Below are positions 1-6,752 of a DNA stretch of 7,492 nucleotides, one piece after another. Each line of letters opens with the position of its first letter. The first letter of the stretch is position 1. The stretch is from Clostridiales bacterium (lineage in GTDB: Bacteria > Bacillota > Clostridia > Lachnospirales > Lachnospiraceae): positions 1-7,492 of the forward strand of contig JAAZDA010000182.1 in the NCBI GenBank assembly GCA_012512995.1, written 5' to 3'. A model generated the notes under the pieces. That model saw only the letters and a list, made by a program, of their open reading frames with translations. It had not been told where the DNA came from and made no database searches. The translations under genes and the position numbers were made by a program.

Positions 1-771
1 GAATATACACCTGCAGGAGAAATGTTCGACATTGGAAATGCAACTGATACTGCGATCATGAATTACGCCCGTGGCACAGATCCGCTCAAGTGCGGCTGCA
101 CTGGTGAAAACGAGAACGGAAACGGATCACTGATGCGCATCATGCCGTTTGCTCTGCTGTTGACCAGAAAAGGTCATGTCGCTACTGATGCCGACAGGAC
201 TATGCTCCACAATGCTTCGGCGCTCACCCATGCCCACGCGCGCAGCAAACTTGCATGTGAGATATACGGACTTATAGTAAGGAACCTCGTGACGCATGCG
301 CCGAAGAAGGATCATGCAAAACATGTGCAGGACGCGATCAATGATGTGCTCCTGTATTATCGCGAGGGTGTTTCTGATATAGATGCGGATGAGAAAGCGG
401 CAATGGATCAGCATCGAGCGGACATGCCTGATTATGATGCCATACGCGGCGAACTTGGCGTCTATGACAGACTTCGGAATATAGAGGTGTTCACTTCTCT
501 TCCGGCAAGCGAGATACACAGCACCGGATATGTGGTTGATACACTTGAAGCGGCTATATGGTGTTTCCTTACGACAGATTCATATAAAGACTGTGTTCTC
601 AGGGCAGTTGATCTTGGCGGTGATACGGACACGATAGCCTGCGTGGCAGGGGGACTTTCCGGGATCGCTTACGGGTATGATTCAATACCGGAGGAATGGA
701 AGAACACAATTGTGAAGAAGGAATGGATACTGGAGCTGTCAGACGCGTTCCAGACAAGGTACCTTTCTTGA
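1..771 (+). CDS. ADP-ribosylglycohydrolase (DraG/ARH) family protein, 5'-truncated by the window
   Basis: The frame is open from base 1, and the seven codons before the first ATG at 22 (EYTPAGE) already match the family, so this is the last 256 residues of a longer protein and ATG 22 is not its start. The family removes ADP-ribose from proteins or small molecules using a binuclear Mg/Mn centre. In the visible fragment I see the family segment GEMFDIGNAT (residues 6-15), an NGNGSLMRIMPFAL block (about 39-52), the THAHAR motif (about 76-81), a GYVVDTLEAAIW helix (about 176-187), and the C-terminal metal motif LGGDTDT (205-211; Asp208, Asp210 and Thr211 are the likely ligands). The N-terminal GD and DD(S/T) metal motifs would lie upstream of the window, so catalytic completeness cannot be judged. 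The C-terminal half looks intact and ends at TGA 769-771. No signal peptide or membrane segment is visible in this part, which suggests a cytoplasmic protein. The substrate is unknown. Confidence 0.88.
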   Translation, partial: EYTPAGEMFDIGNATDTAIMNYARGTDPLKCGCTGENENGNGSLMRIMPFALLLTRKGHVATDADRTMLHNASALTHAHARSKLACEIYGLIVRNLVTHAPKKDHAKHVQDAINDVLLYYREGVSDIDADEKAAMDQHRADMPDYDAIRGELGVYDRLRNIEVFTSLPASEIHSTGYVVDTLEAAIWCFLTTDSYKDCVLRAVDLGGDTDTIACVAGGLSGIAYGYDSIPEEWKNTIVKKEWILELSDAFQTRYLS

Positions 772-797
772 CAACGGAAATAGTGCGGCTTTATACT
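768..797 (+). promoter_or_regulatory. Probable sigma-A promoter for ileS
   Basis: A perfect -35 hexamer TTGACA (768-773) and a -10 hexamer TATACT (792-797, five of six consensus bases) are separated by 18 bp. Transcription would start near 803-806, leaving a leader of about 70 nt before the ileS ATG at 875. The -35 box overlaps the stop codon of the upstream glycohydrolase gene, so ileS can be transcribed independently of it. No U-tailed terminator separates the two genes, so readthrough from upstream is also possible. The call rests on sequence match and position only. Confidence 0.72.
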
Positions 798-809
798 TTG
801 CAGACAAAG
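796..809 (+). repeat. Small inverted repeat over the promoter -10/start region
   Basis: CTTTG (796-800) and CAAAG (805-809) are perfect complements around the four bases CAGA. The flanks ATA and TAT can extend pairing across a 3-base bulge. The element straddles the end of the -10 box and the expected start site, so it could be an operator. It has no T-run after it and is not a terminator. A repeat this short can arise by chance. Confidence 0.3.
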
Positions 810-830
810 CAGTATCAATAAAACAAACGC

Positions 831-844
831 AAAACACATGTTTT
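831..844 (+). repeat. Short dyad in the ileS leader
   Basis: AAAACA (831-836) and TGTTTT (839-844) are perfect inverted arms around two bases. They lie in the predicted leader about 18 bases before the Shine-Dalgarno sequence. A weak hairpin (AAAAC/GTTTT with a 4-base loop) or a protein-binding dyad are both possible. The low complexity of the arms makes chance likely. Confidence 0.2.
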
Positions 845-874
845 GACGAGAAAGAAACATGAAGGAGACGCTAT

Positions 875-3800
875 ATGTATAAGAAAGCCAATACAGATCT
901 GAATTTTGTACAGAGAGAAGAGGAGACCGCAGGGTTCTGGAAAGATAACAGAATATTTGAGAAGAGCGTAGATGAGAATGAGGGCAATCCGGTCTATATG
1001 TTCTATGACGGGCCGCCTACAGCAAACGGTAAGCCGCACATCGGGCATGTCGAGACACGTGTAATTAAGGACATGATCCCCCGTTATCATACAATGAAGG
1101 GCGAACAGGTCCCGAGGAAAGCAGGATGGGACACTCACGGACTGCCGGTCGAGCTGGAAGTCGAGAAGGAAATAGGTATTGAGGGCAAGGATCAGATAGA
1201 AGAATACGGGCTGGAGCCTTTCGTTGCAAAGTGTAAGGAATCCGTCTGGAAGTATAAGGGAATGTGGGAACAGTTCTCACGCAAGGTCGGCTTCTGGGCT
1301 GACATGGAGCACCCTTATGTAACATATTACGATGACTATATCGAATCTGAATGGTGGGCGTTGCAGCAGATCTGGAATAAAGGACTGCTTTACAAGGGCT
1401 TTAAAGTCGTACCATATTGTCCTTCATGCGGGACTCCACTTTCTTCCCACGAGGTAGCTCAGGGATACAAAACAATCAAAGACCGCACCGCGATCGTGCG
1501 CTTCAAGGTAAAGGGCGAGGACGCGTATTTTCTCGCATGGACGACAACGCCGTGGACGCTGCCTTCCAATATAGCGCTCTGCGTCAACCCGGATGAGGAA
1601 TACGCGAAAGTAAAGTGCGTGGATGGCTATACATATTATATGGCGACTGCACTTCTTGACACGGTACTGGGACCTCTCTCAAAGGACGGAGAGAAGGCAT
1701 ATGAGATCCTTGAGACATACAAAGGCAAGGATCTTGAGTACAGAGAATACGAACCACTTTACCAGTGTGCGGCTGATGCTGTGGCAAAACAACATAAGAA
1801 GGGCTTCATAGTTTACTGCGACAATTACGTCACCATGACGGATGGCACAGGCGTAGTCCATATGGCCCCTGCTTTCGGTGAAGATGACGCGCGTGTCGCA
1901 AGGCGTTATGACGCGGCCTTTGTACAGATGGTGGACAGCCACGGCAGAATGAAGCCTGAGACAGGCAAATTTGCAGGCATGCGCTGTAAACCCACGCAGC
2001 ATGAGATGGATGAGGGAGCGGTCAGCTGTGATCCTGCGGTACTCAAGGACCTCGATGAGAGAGGAATCCTTTTTGCGGCTCCCAAGGTGGAACATGATTA
2101 TCCGCACTGCTGGAGATGTGATACCCCGCTCATCTACTACGCTCGTGAGTCCTGGTTCATAAAGATGACGGACGTAAAGGATGATCTTGTCCGCAACAAT
2201 AAAGAGATAAACTGGGTCCCTCCGACAATGGGCGAGGGACGTTTCGGAAACTGGCTTGAGAACATCCAGGACTGGGCTATTTCACGTGACCGTTTCTGGG
2301 GAACTCCGCTCCCTGTATGGGAATGCCCTGACTGCGGTAAGCAGATCTGCGTAGGTTCCAAGAAGGAACTTGCGGAGCTTTCAGGAGATCCTGCTGCAGA
2401 GACGACAGAACTTCACAGACCATTTGTAGACAGATTCACGATCAAGTGCCCGGAGTGCGGCGGACAGATGAAGAGAGTGCCGGAAGTCATTGACTGCTGG
2501 TTTGATTCGGGTGCCTGCCCTTACGCAGAGCTCCACTATCCATTTGAAAATAAGGAACTTTTCGAGAAGCAGTTCCCGGCATCGTTCATTTCTGAGGCCG
2601 TTGATCAGACGAGAGGCTGGTTCTATTCGCTCCACGCGGAGGCAACGCTCCTCTTTAACAGACCTGCATTCAAGAACGTGGTCGTAATGGGTCTTGTCCT
2701 TGACGAAAACGGGAACAAGATGTCAAAGTCCAAGGGAAATGCAGTTGATCCCATGGATGCGCTCAATACATACGGCGCAGACGCGATCCGCTGGTATTTC
2801 TATACAGCGAGTGCTCCGTGGCTTCCCAAGAAGTTCTCAACGAAAGCCGTAAAGGAAGGACAGAGTAAGTTCCTGGGAACACTTTGGAACACCTATGCAT
2901 TCTATACACTGTATGCGGAGATAGATCAGTTCGATCCCACGAAGCATACACTTGACTATGCCGGTCTAACCGTCATGGATAAGTGGCTGATCTCAAAGAT
3001 GAACACAATGATCCGTGAGACAGATAATGATCTTGCACAGTACAGGATCCCTGAAGCCGCAGCGGTGCTTGAGGACTTTGTCGATGATATGTCGAACTGG
3101 TATGTAAGACGCGGAAGAGCGAGATTCTGGGCGAAGGGCATGGAGCAGGACAAGATAAATGCTTACATGACTCTTTACACGGCCCTCAGGAATGTCTGCC
3201 TCTGTGCAGCTCCTATGATCCCGTTCATGGCAGAAGAGATTTATCAGAACATAGTCCGCAGTGTTGACAGCAGCGCTCCGGAGAGCATTCATCTGTGCCG
3301 TTATCCTGTGGCAGATGAGAGCCTTATCGACAAGGATCTCGAGAAGAACATGGAAGAAGTCCTTAAGATCGTTGTACTCGGACGCGCATGCCGCAATGTC
3401 TCAAATATCAAAACAAGACAGCCCATAGCAGGCATGTATGTGAAGGCACCCTTCGCACTTGAAGATTTCTATAAAGAGATCATAGAGGATGAGCTTAATG
3501 TAAAGGCAGTGACATTCACCGACGACGTCAGGAGCTATACCACATATACATTCAAGCCGCAGCTCAAGACGGTCGGACCAAAGTATGGCAAACATCTCGG
3601 AGCGATAAAGAATTATCTCTCTTCACTTGATGGAAATGCCGCGATGGATGAACTTAATAATAACGGAATGTTGAAGCTCGAAGACGGCGGCACCGGTATT
3701 GAACTCACCAAAGATGATCTTCTCATTGATATGACTCAGCAGGAAGGTTATGTGACACAGGAAGACGGTGATATCACAGTCGTCCTTGACACTAACCTGA

Positions 3801-4069
3801 CACCTGAACTCATAGAAGAAGGTTATGTTCTTGAACTCATAAGTAAGATACAGACGATGCGCAAGGACTCAGGTTTTGAGGTCATGGACCGCATACACGT
3901 CGCGCTGTCAGGAAATGATAAACTGTATGACATCGCTGCCAGGAATGCGGCATCGATCACAGGTAAAGTCCTGGCTGATGAAATTGGCAGAAATGAATCA
4001 CTTGCCAATGAGAAAGACTGGGATATAAACGGAGAAAACGTAAAGATTGGAGTAGAAAAGCTCGGATGA
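875..4069 (+). CDS. ileS: Isoleucyl-tRNA synthetase, long type 2 (IleS2-like)
   Basis: This cytoplasmic class I synthetase charges tRNA-Ile with isoleucine using ATP. The HIGH motif is canonical (residues 55-58, within GKPHIGHVE) and the KMSKS loop is intact (615-619). The CP1 editing domain, which hydrolyses Val-tRNA-Ile, shows WTTTPWTLPSN (222-232) and the GVVHMAPAFGEDD segment (326-338). Four CxxC pairs (182/185, 412/415, 484/487, 525/528) fit two zinc-binding sites in the Rossmann/CP region. The anticodon-binding helical domain follows from about residue 700 (MDKWLISKMN, NWYVRRGRARFW), then a long C-terminal region with EEGYVLELISKIQTMRK (981-997). At 1064 residues it is longer than type 1 bacterial IleRS (roughly 920-940) and lacks that type's C-terminal Cys-rich zinc motif, so I assign type 2, which is typically mupirocin-tolerant. 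AAGGAG (862-867) lies 7 bases before the ATG and fixes the start. A strong promoter lies upstream and no T-box is visible. glgP follows closely. Confidence 0.97.
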   Translation: MYKKANTDLNFVQREEETAGFWKDNRIFEKSVDENEGNPVYMFYDGPPTANGKPHIGHVETRVIKDMIPRYHTMKGEQVPRKAGWDTHGLPVELEVEKEIGIEGKDQIEEYGLEPFVAKCKESVWKYKGMWEQFSRKVGFWADMEHPYVTYYDDYIESEWWALQQIWNKGLLYKGFKVVPYCPSCGTPLSSHEVAQGYKTIKDRTAIVRFKVKGEDAYFLAWTTTPWTLPSNIALCVNPDEEYAKVKCVDGYTYYMATALLDTVLGPLSKDGEKAYEILETYKGKDLEYREYEPLYQCAADAVAKQHKKGFIVYCDNYVTMTDGTGVVHMAPAFGEDDARVARRYDAAFVQMVDSHGRMKPETGKFAGMRCKPTQHEMDEGAVSCDPAVLKDLDERGILFAAPKVEHDYPHCWRCDTPLIYYARESWFIKMTDVKDDLVRNNKEINWVPPTMGEGRFGNWLENIQDWAISRDRFWGTPLPVWECPDCGKQICVGSKKELAELSGDPAAETTELHRPFVDRFTIKCPECGGQMKRVPEVIDCWFDSGACPYAELHYPFENKELFEKQFPASFISEAVDQTRGWFYSLHAEATLLFNRPAFKNVVVMGLVLDENGNKMSKSKGNAVDPMDALNTYGADAIRWYFYTASAPWLPKKFSTKAVKEGQSKFLGTLWNTYAFYTLYAEIDQFDPTKHTLDYAGLTVMDKWLISKMNTMIRETDNDLAQYRIPEAAAVLEDFVDDMSNWYVRRGRARFWAKGMEQDKINAYMTLYTALRNVCLCAAPMIPFMAEEIYQNIVRSVDSSAPESIHLCRYPVADESLIDKDLEKNMEEVLKIVVLGRACRNVSNIKTRQPIAGMYVKAPFALEDFYKEIIEDELNVKAVTFTDDVRSYTTYTFKPQLKTVGPKYGKHLGAIKNYLSSLDGNAAMDELNNNGMLKLEDGGTGIELTKDDLLIDMTQQEGYVTQEDGDITVVLDTNLTPELIEEGYVLELISKIQTMRKDSGFEVMDRIHVALSGNDKLYDIAARNAASITGKVLADEIGRNESLANEKDWDINGENVKIGVEKLG

Positions 4070-4103
4070 CAGGAAAACGCAAATCCACAAAGAGTACCGG
4101 CAT

Positions 4104-4108
4104 GGAGG
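4104..4108 (+). promoter_or_regulatory. Ribosome binding site that decides the glgP start
   Basis: GGAGG lies 5 bases before ATG 4114. An in-frame ATG at 4066 overlaps the ileS stop codon (ATGA), but its nearest purine-rich stretch, GGAG at 4049-4052, is 13 bases away. ATG 4123 would lie 14 bases from GGAGG. The extra 16 residues encoded from 4066 (MTGKRKSTKSTG...) are polar and do not resemble a phosphorylase N-terminus. ATG 4114 is therefore preferred; translational coupling from 4066 cannot be excluded. Confidence 0.7.
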
Positions 4109-4113
4109 AAAGC

Positions 4114-6645
4114 ATGACGTTGATGAAAAGAGAGCAGTTTACTTTTGATAAAGATCTTTTCAAGAGAAGCGTGGAGTATAACATACGTACCATGTATCGC
4201 CAGGAAATCAGCACGGCGACAAAACAGCAGATATTTCAGGCGTCCGCGCAGGCATTAAGGGATCAGATCATAGATTGCTGGATGCGTACACAAAAGGCTT
4301 TTGAGGATCAGAACCCCAAGCAACTCGTATACCTGTCAATGGAGTTCCTGATGGGGCGCGCTTTTGGTAATGATGCCATAAACCTTCAGGCTTATGAGCC
4401 TATGGCGGAAGCACTTAAAGCACTTGGATTTGATATATATGCGATCGAGGATGAAGAGCCGGATGCGGCACTTGGCAACGGTGGTCTCGGAAGGCTTGCT
4501 GCTTGTTTTCTCGATTCTCTTGCAACACTTAACTACCCGGCATATGGCTGCGGGATACGCTATCACTACGGCATGTTCAAGCAGAAGATAGTTGATGGAT
4601 ATCAGGTAGAAGCACCTGATAACTGGCTCAAGAACGGAAATCCTCTCGAGATAAAGAGACCTGAATACACACAGGAGGTCCATTTCGGAGGTTATGTTTT
4701 ATCGTACACAATAGATGGCGGCCGGACCATGTTCAAACAGGAAGGCTACCAGAGTGTCCGTGCAGTTCCCTATGATATGCCTGTAATCGGATACGGCAAT
4801 GGTTTTATCGATACACTGAGGATCTGGGACGCGGAACCTGTTGAGGTATTCAGGCTCGATTCCTTCGATAAGGGCGATTATAACAAGGCTGTCGAAGAGG
4901 AGAACCTGGCAAAACTCATAACAGAAGTCCTGTATCCCTGTGATGATCATTATCAGGGCAAGGAACTTCGCCTGAAGCAGCAGTACTTCTTTGTTTCTGC
5001 ATCTGTTCAGCAGGCTGTCAAGAGATATCTGACGCAGAACAAAGATCTCAGGAAACTTCCTGATAAATTTGTTTTCCAGATGAATGACACGCACCCGACG
5101 CTCACAGTTCCTGAGCTCATGAGGATCCTGATGGATGATTATGCGCTGACATGGGAGGACGCATGGGACGTTGTCACGCATTGCTGTGCTTATACAAATC
5201 ATACGATCATGGCAGAAGCTCTCGAAAAGTGGCCGATTGAACTGTTCAGCAAGCTGCTGCCGAGAATATACCAGATAATCGAGGAGATAAACCGTAGATT
5301 TATAATCGAGGTCCACAATAAGTATGACAACGCAGGAGTGGATGTTCAGGAGAAGATCAGAAAGATGGCGATCATCTATGACGGACAGGTGCGTATGGCC
5401 AATCTCGCTATAGTAGCCGGTTTTTCTGTAAACGGTGTCGCAAAACTTCACACTGAGATCCTCGAGAACAAGGAACTTCACGACTTCTATGAGATGTATC
5501 CCGACAAGTTCAGCAACAAGACAAACGGAATAACACAGAGACGTTTCCTTCTACATGGAAACCGGCTTCTTGCAGCCTGGGTCACCGATCATGTAGGTGA
5601 TGACTGGATCACGGATCTTGGAAAGATCGCTGATCTAAAGATATATGCTGATGATCCGAAGGCTCAGAAAGAGTTCATGCAGATCAAATACAAGAACAAG
5701 CAGCGCCTTGCAAAATATATTTTGGATCACAACGGAATCGAGATCGACCCTCATTCGATATATGATGTTCAAGTCAAACGTCTCCACGAATACAAGAGAC
5801 AGCTTCTCAATATCCTTCATGTGATGTATCTGTATAATCAGCTCAAGGCTGACCCGAACATGAAGATGAATAAGAGGACATTTATTTTCGGCGCCAAAGC
5901 GGCAGCAGGATACCGCAATGCAAAACTCACGATAAAGCTTATCAACTCCGTAGCAGATGTCATCAACAACGATCCTTCTATAGATGACAGGATAAAAGTC
6001 GTGTTCATCGAGGATTACAAGGTCTCAAACGGTGAGATCATTTTCTCGGCGGCTGATGTTTCTGAGCAGATATCAACAGCTTCCAAGGAGGCATCAGGAA
6101 CCGGCAATATGAAGCTTATGCTGAACGGTGCTGTGACAATAGGAACGCTTGACGGGGCCAATGTCGAGATGCTCGAGGAAGTCGGCAAGGACAACATGTT
6201 CATCTTCGGACTTACGTCCGAGGAAGTCATAAACTATGAGAACAACGGCGGCTATGATCCGTATGAAATATTCAATTCAGATCAGAATGTGCGCCAGGTA
6301 CTGATGCAGCTCGTAAATGGCACATATTCTCCTGATGATCCGGAACGTTTCAGACCGCTTTATGATTCTCTTCTCAAGAGCAAGGGAATGGACAGGGCTG
6401 ACCGTTATTTCATACTTAAGGATTTTGAAGCATATGCTGCAGCACAGCGTGACATAGACGAGGCATATTCGGATCAGAAGCGCTGGGCAAGGATGGCACT
6501 CATGAACACGGCAAGCTCAGGAAAGTTTTCATCTGACCGTACAATAGAGGAATATGTGAGAGATATCTGGCACCTCGATAAGATGTATCTCGACAGACCG
6601 GAGCCGCGTGAGAAGACAACAAAAAAGGCATCAGCGATCCATTAA
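4114..6645 (+). CDS. glgP: Glycogen/maltodextrin phosphorylase (GT35 family)
   Basis: A PLP-dependent cytoplasmic enzyme that releases glucose 1-phosphate from alpha-1,4-glucan ends with inorganic phosphate. From ATG 4114 the protein has 843 residues, close to the family's usual 800-850. In order I see YLSMEFLMGR (about 73-82), the GNGGLGRLAA active-site loop (121-130), NDTHP (324-328), TNHT with the likely catalytic His363, SNKTNGITQRR (467-477), the phosphate/PLP-phosphate segment VKRLHEYKRQ (554-563), and EASGTGNMK (659-667), where Lys667 should form the Schiff base with PLP, followed by GTLDGANVE (677-685). All key residues appear present. The N-terminus is short, with no clear counterpart to the animal phospho-serine control region. 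The gene starts 44 bases after ileS with no terminator or obvious promoter between, so cotranscription is likely. Motifs alone cannot separate glycogen from maltodextrin preference, and glgP is used for the family. The annotated start could instead be ATG 4066 (859 residues, 4-base overlap with ileS). Confidence 0.96.
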   Translation: MTLMKREQFTFDKDLFKRSVEYNIRTMYRQEISTATKQQIFQASAQALRDQIIDCWMRTQKAFEDQNPKQLVYLSMEFLMGRAFGNDAINLQAYEPMAEALKALGFDIYAIEDEEPDAALGNGGLGRLAACFLDSLATLNYPAYGCGIRYHYGMFKQKIVDGYQVEAPDNWLKNGNPLEIKRPEYTQEVHFGGYVLSYTIDGGRTMFKQEGYQSVRAVPYDMPVIGYGNGFIDTLRIWDAEPVEVFRLDSFDKGDYNKAVEEENLAKLITEVLYPCDDHYQGKELRLKQQYFFVSASVQQAVKRYLTQNKDLRKLPDKFVFQMNDTHPTLTVPELMRILMDDYALTWEDAWDVVTHCCAYTNHTIMAEALEKWPIELFSKLLPRIYQIIEEINRRFIIEVHNKYDNAGVDVQEKIRKMAIIYDGQVRMANLAIVAGFSVNGVAKLHTEILENKELHDFYEMYPDKFSNKTNGITQRRFLLHGNRLLAAWVTDHVGDDWITDLGKIADLKIYADDPKAQKEFMQIKYKNKQRLAKYILDHNGIEIDPHSIYDVQVKRLHEYKRQLLNILHVMYLYNQLKADPNMKMNKRTFIFGAKAAAGYRNAKLTIKLINSVADVINNDPSIDDRIKVVFIEDYKVSNGEIIFSAADVSEQISTASKEASGTGNMKLMLNGAVTIGTLDGANVEMLEEVGKDNMFIFGLTSEEVINYENNGGYDPYEIFNSDQNVRQVLMQLVNGTYSPDDPERFRPLYDSLLKSKGMDRADRYFILKDFEAYAAAQRDIDEAYSDQKRWARMALMNTASSGKFSSDRTIEEYVRDIWHLDKMYLDRPEPREKTTKKASAIH

Positions 6646-6664
6646 CTGATTAGCAGAAATTATT

Positions 6665-6711
6665 CAAGGTCAGGATTAATCTGTCGGCGAGGACAGTTAA
6701 GCCTGACCTTG
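6665..6711 (+). promoter_or_regulatory. Long imperfect RNA hairpin between glgP and the hydratase gene
   Basis: The outer arms CAAGGTCAGG (6665-6674) and CCTGACCTTG (6702-6711) are perfectly complementary over 10 bp. Inside, after one A-G mismatch, TTAA pairs with TTAA (6676-6679 with 6697-6700). After one bulged T, CTGTC (6681-6685) pairs with GACAG (6692-6696) around the loop GGCGAG. This gives 19 pairs in 47 bases. It begins 19 bases after the glgP stop. The bases that follow (CGCGTAAAACAT) contain no U-tract, so it is not a textbook intrinsic terminator. It could still attenuate transcription, protect the 3' end of the glgP message, or serve as a leader element for the downstream gene. 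The structure is seen in the sequence; its role is inference. Confidence 0.7.
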
Positions 6712-6721
6712 CGCGTAAAAC

Positions 6722-6738
6722 ATATGATATATTCATAT
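6722..6738 (+). repeat. AT-rich dyad just before the hydratase ribosome binding site
   Basis: ATATGA (6722-6727) and TCATAT (6733-6738) are perfect inverted arms around TATAT. The stretch also contains -10-like hexamers (TATGAT at 6723, TATATT at 6728). The best -35 I can offer is CTGACC (6703-6708), 19 bp before TATATT and inside the hairpin's 3' arm, which is a weak match. The dyad could be an operator over a promoter, or just AT-rich sequence ahead of the GGAGG at 6742. Confidence 0.3.
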
Positions 6739-6752
6739 ATTGGAGGAAACAG

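Noticed and set aside
22..771. ATG at position 22 as the true start of the first gene
   Set aside because: The frame is open to base 1, the codons before it continue the family motif, and the N-terminal metal-binding part of the family is missing, so the gene begins outside the window.
772..874. A T-box or other known riboswitch upstream of ileS
   Set aside because: The interval is too short, and no T-box core motif or terminator/antiterminator pair can be found in it.
843..877. A second promoter from TTGACG at 843-848
   Set aside because: The nearest -10-like sequence, TATATG at 872, is 23 bases away and overlaps the start codon, so the geometry does not fit.
1679..2107. A 142-codon minus-strand open frame inside ileS, and similar ones elsewhere in the window
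   Set aside because: All lie opposite conserved ileS, glgP or glycohydrolase sequence and have no recognisable protein features of their own.
4699..5481. A 260-codon open frame on the minus strand inside glgP
   Set aside because: It is fully antisense to a well-conserved coding region, its translation resembles no family I know, and I saw no supporting start signal. It is best explained as a shadow of glgP codon usage.
6665..6711. Calling the hairpin a rho-independent terminator for glgP
   Set aside because: The bases after the stem are CGCGTAAAACAT with no T-run, and the stem is longer and more interrupted than a typical terminator.
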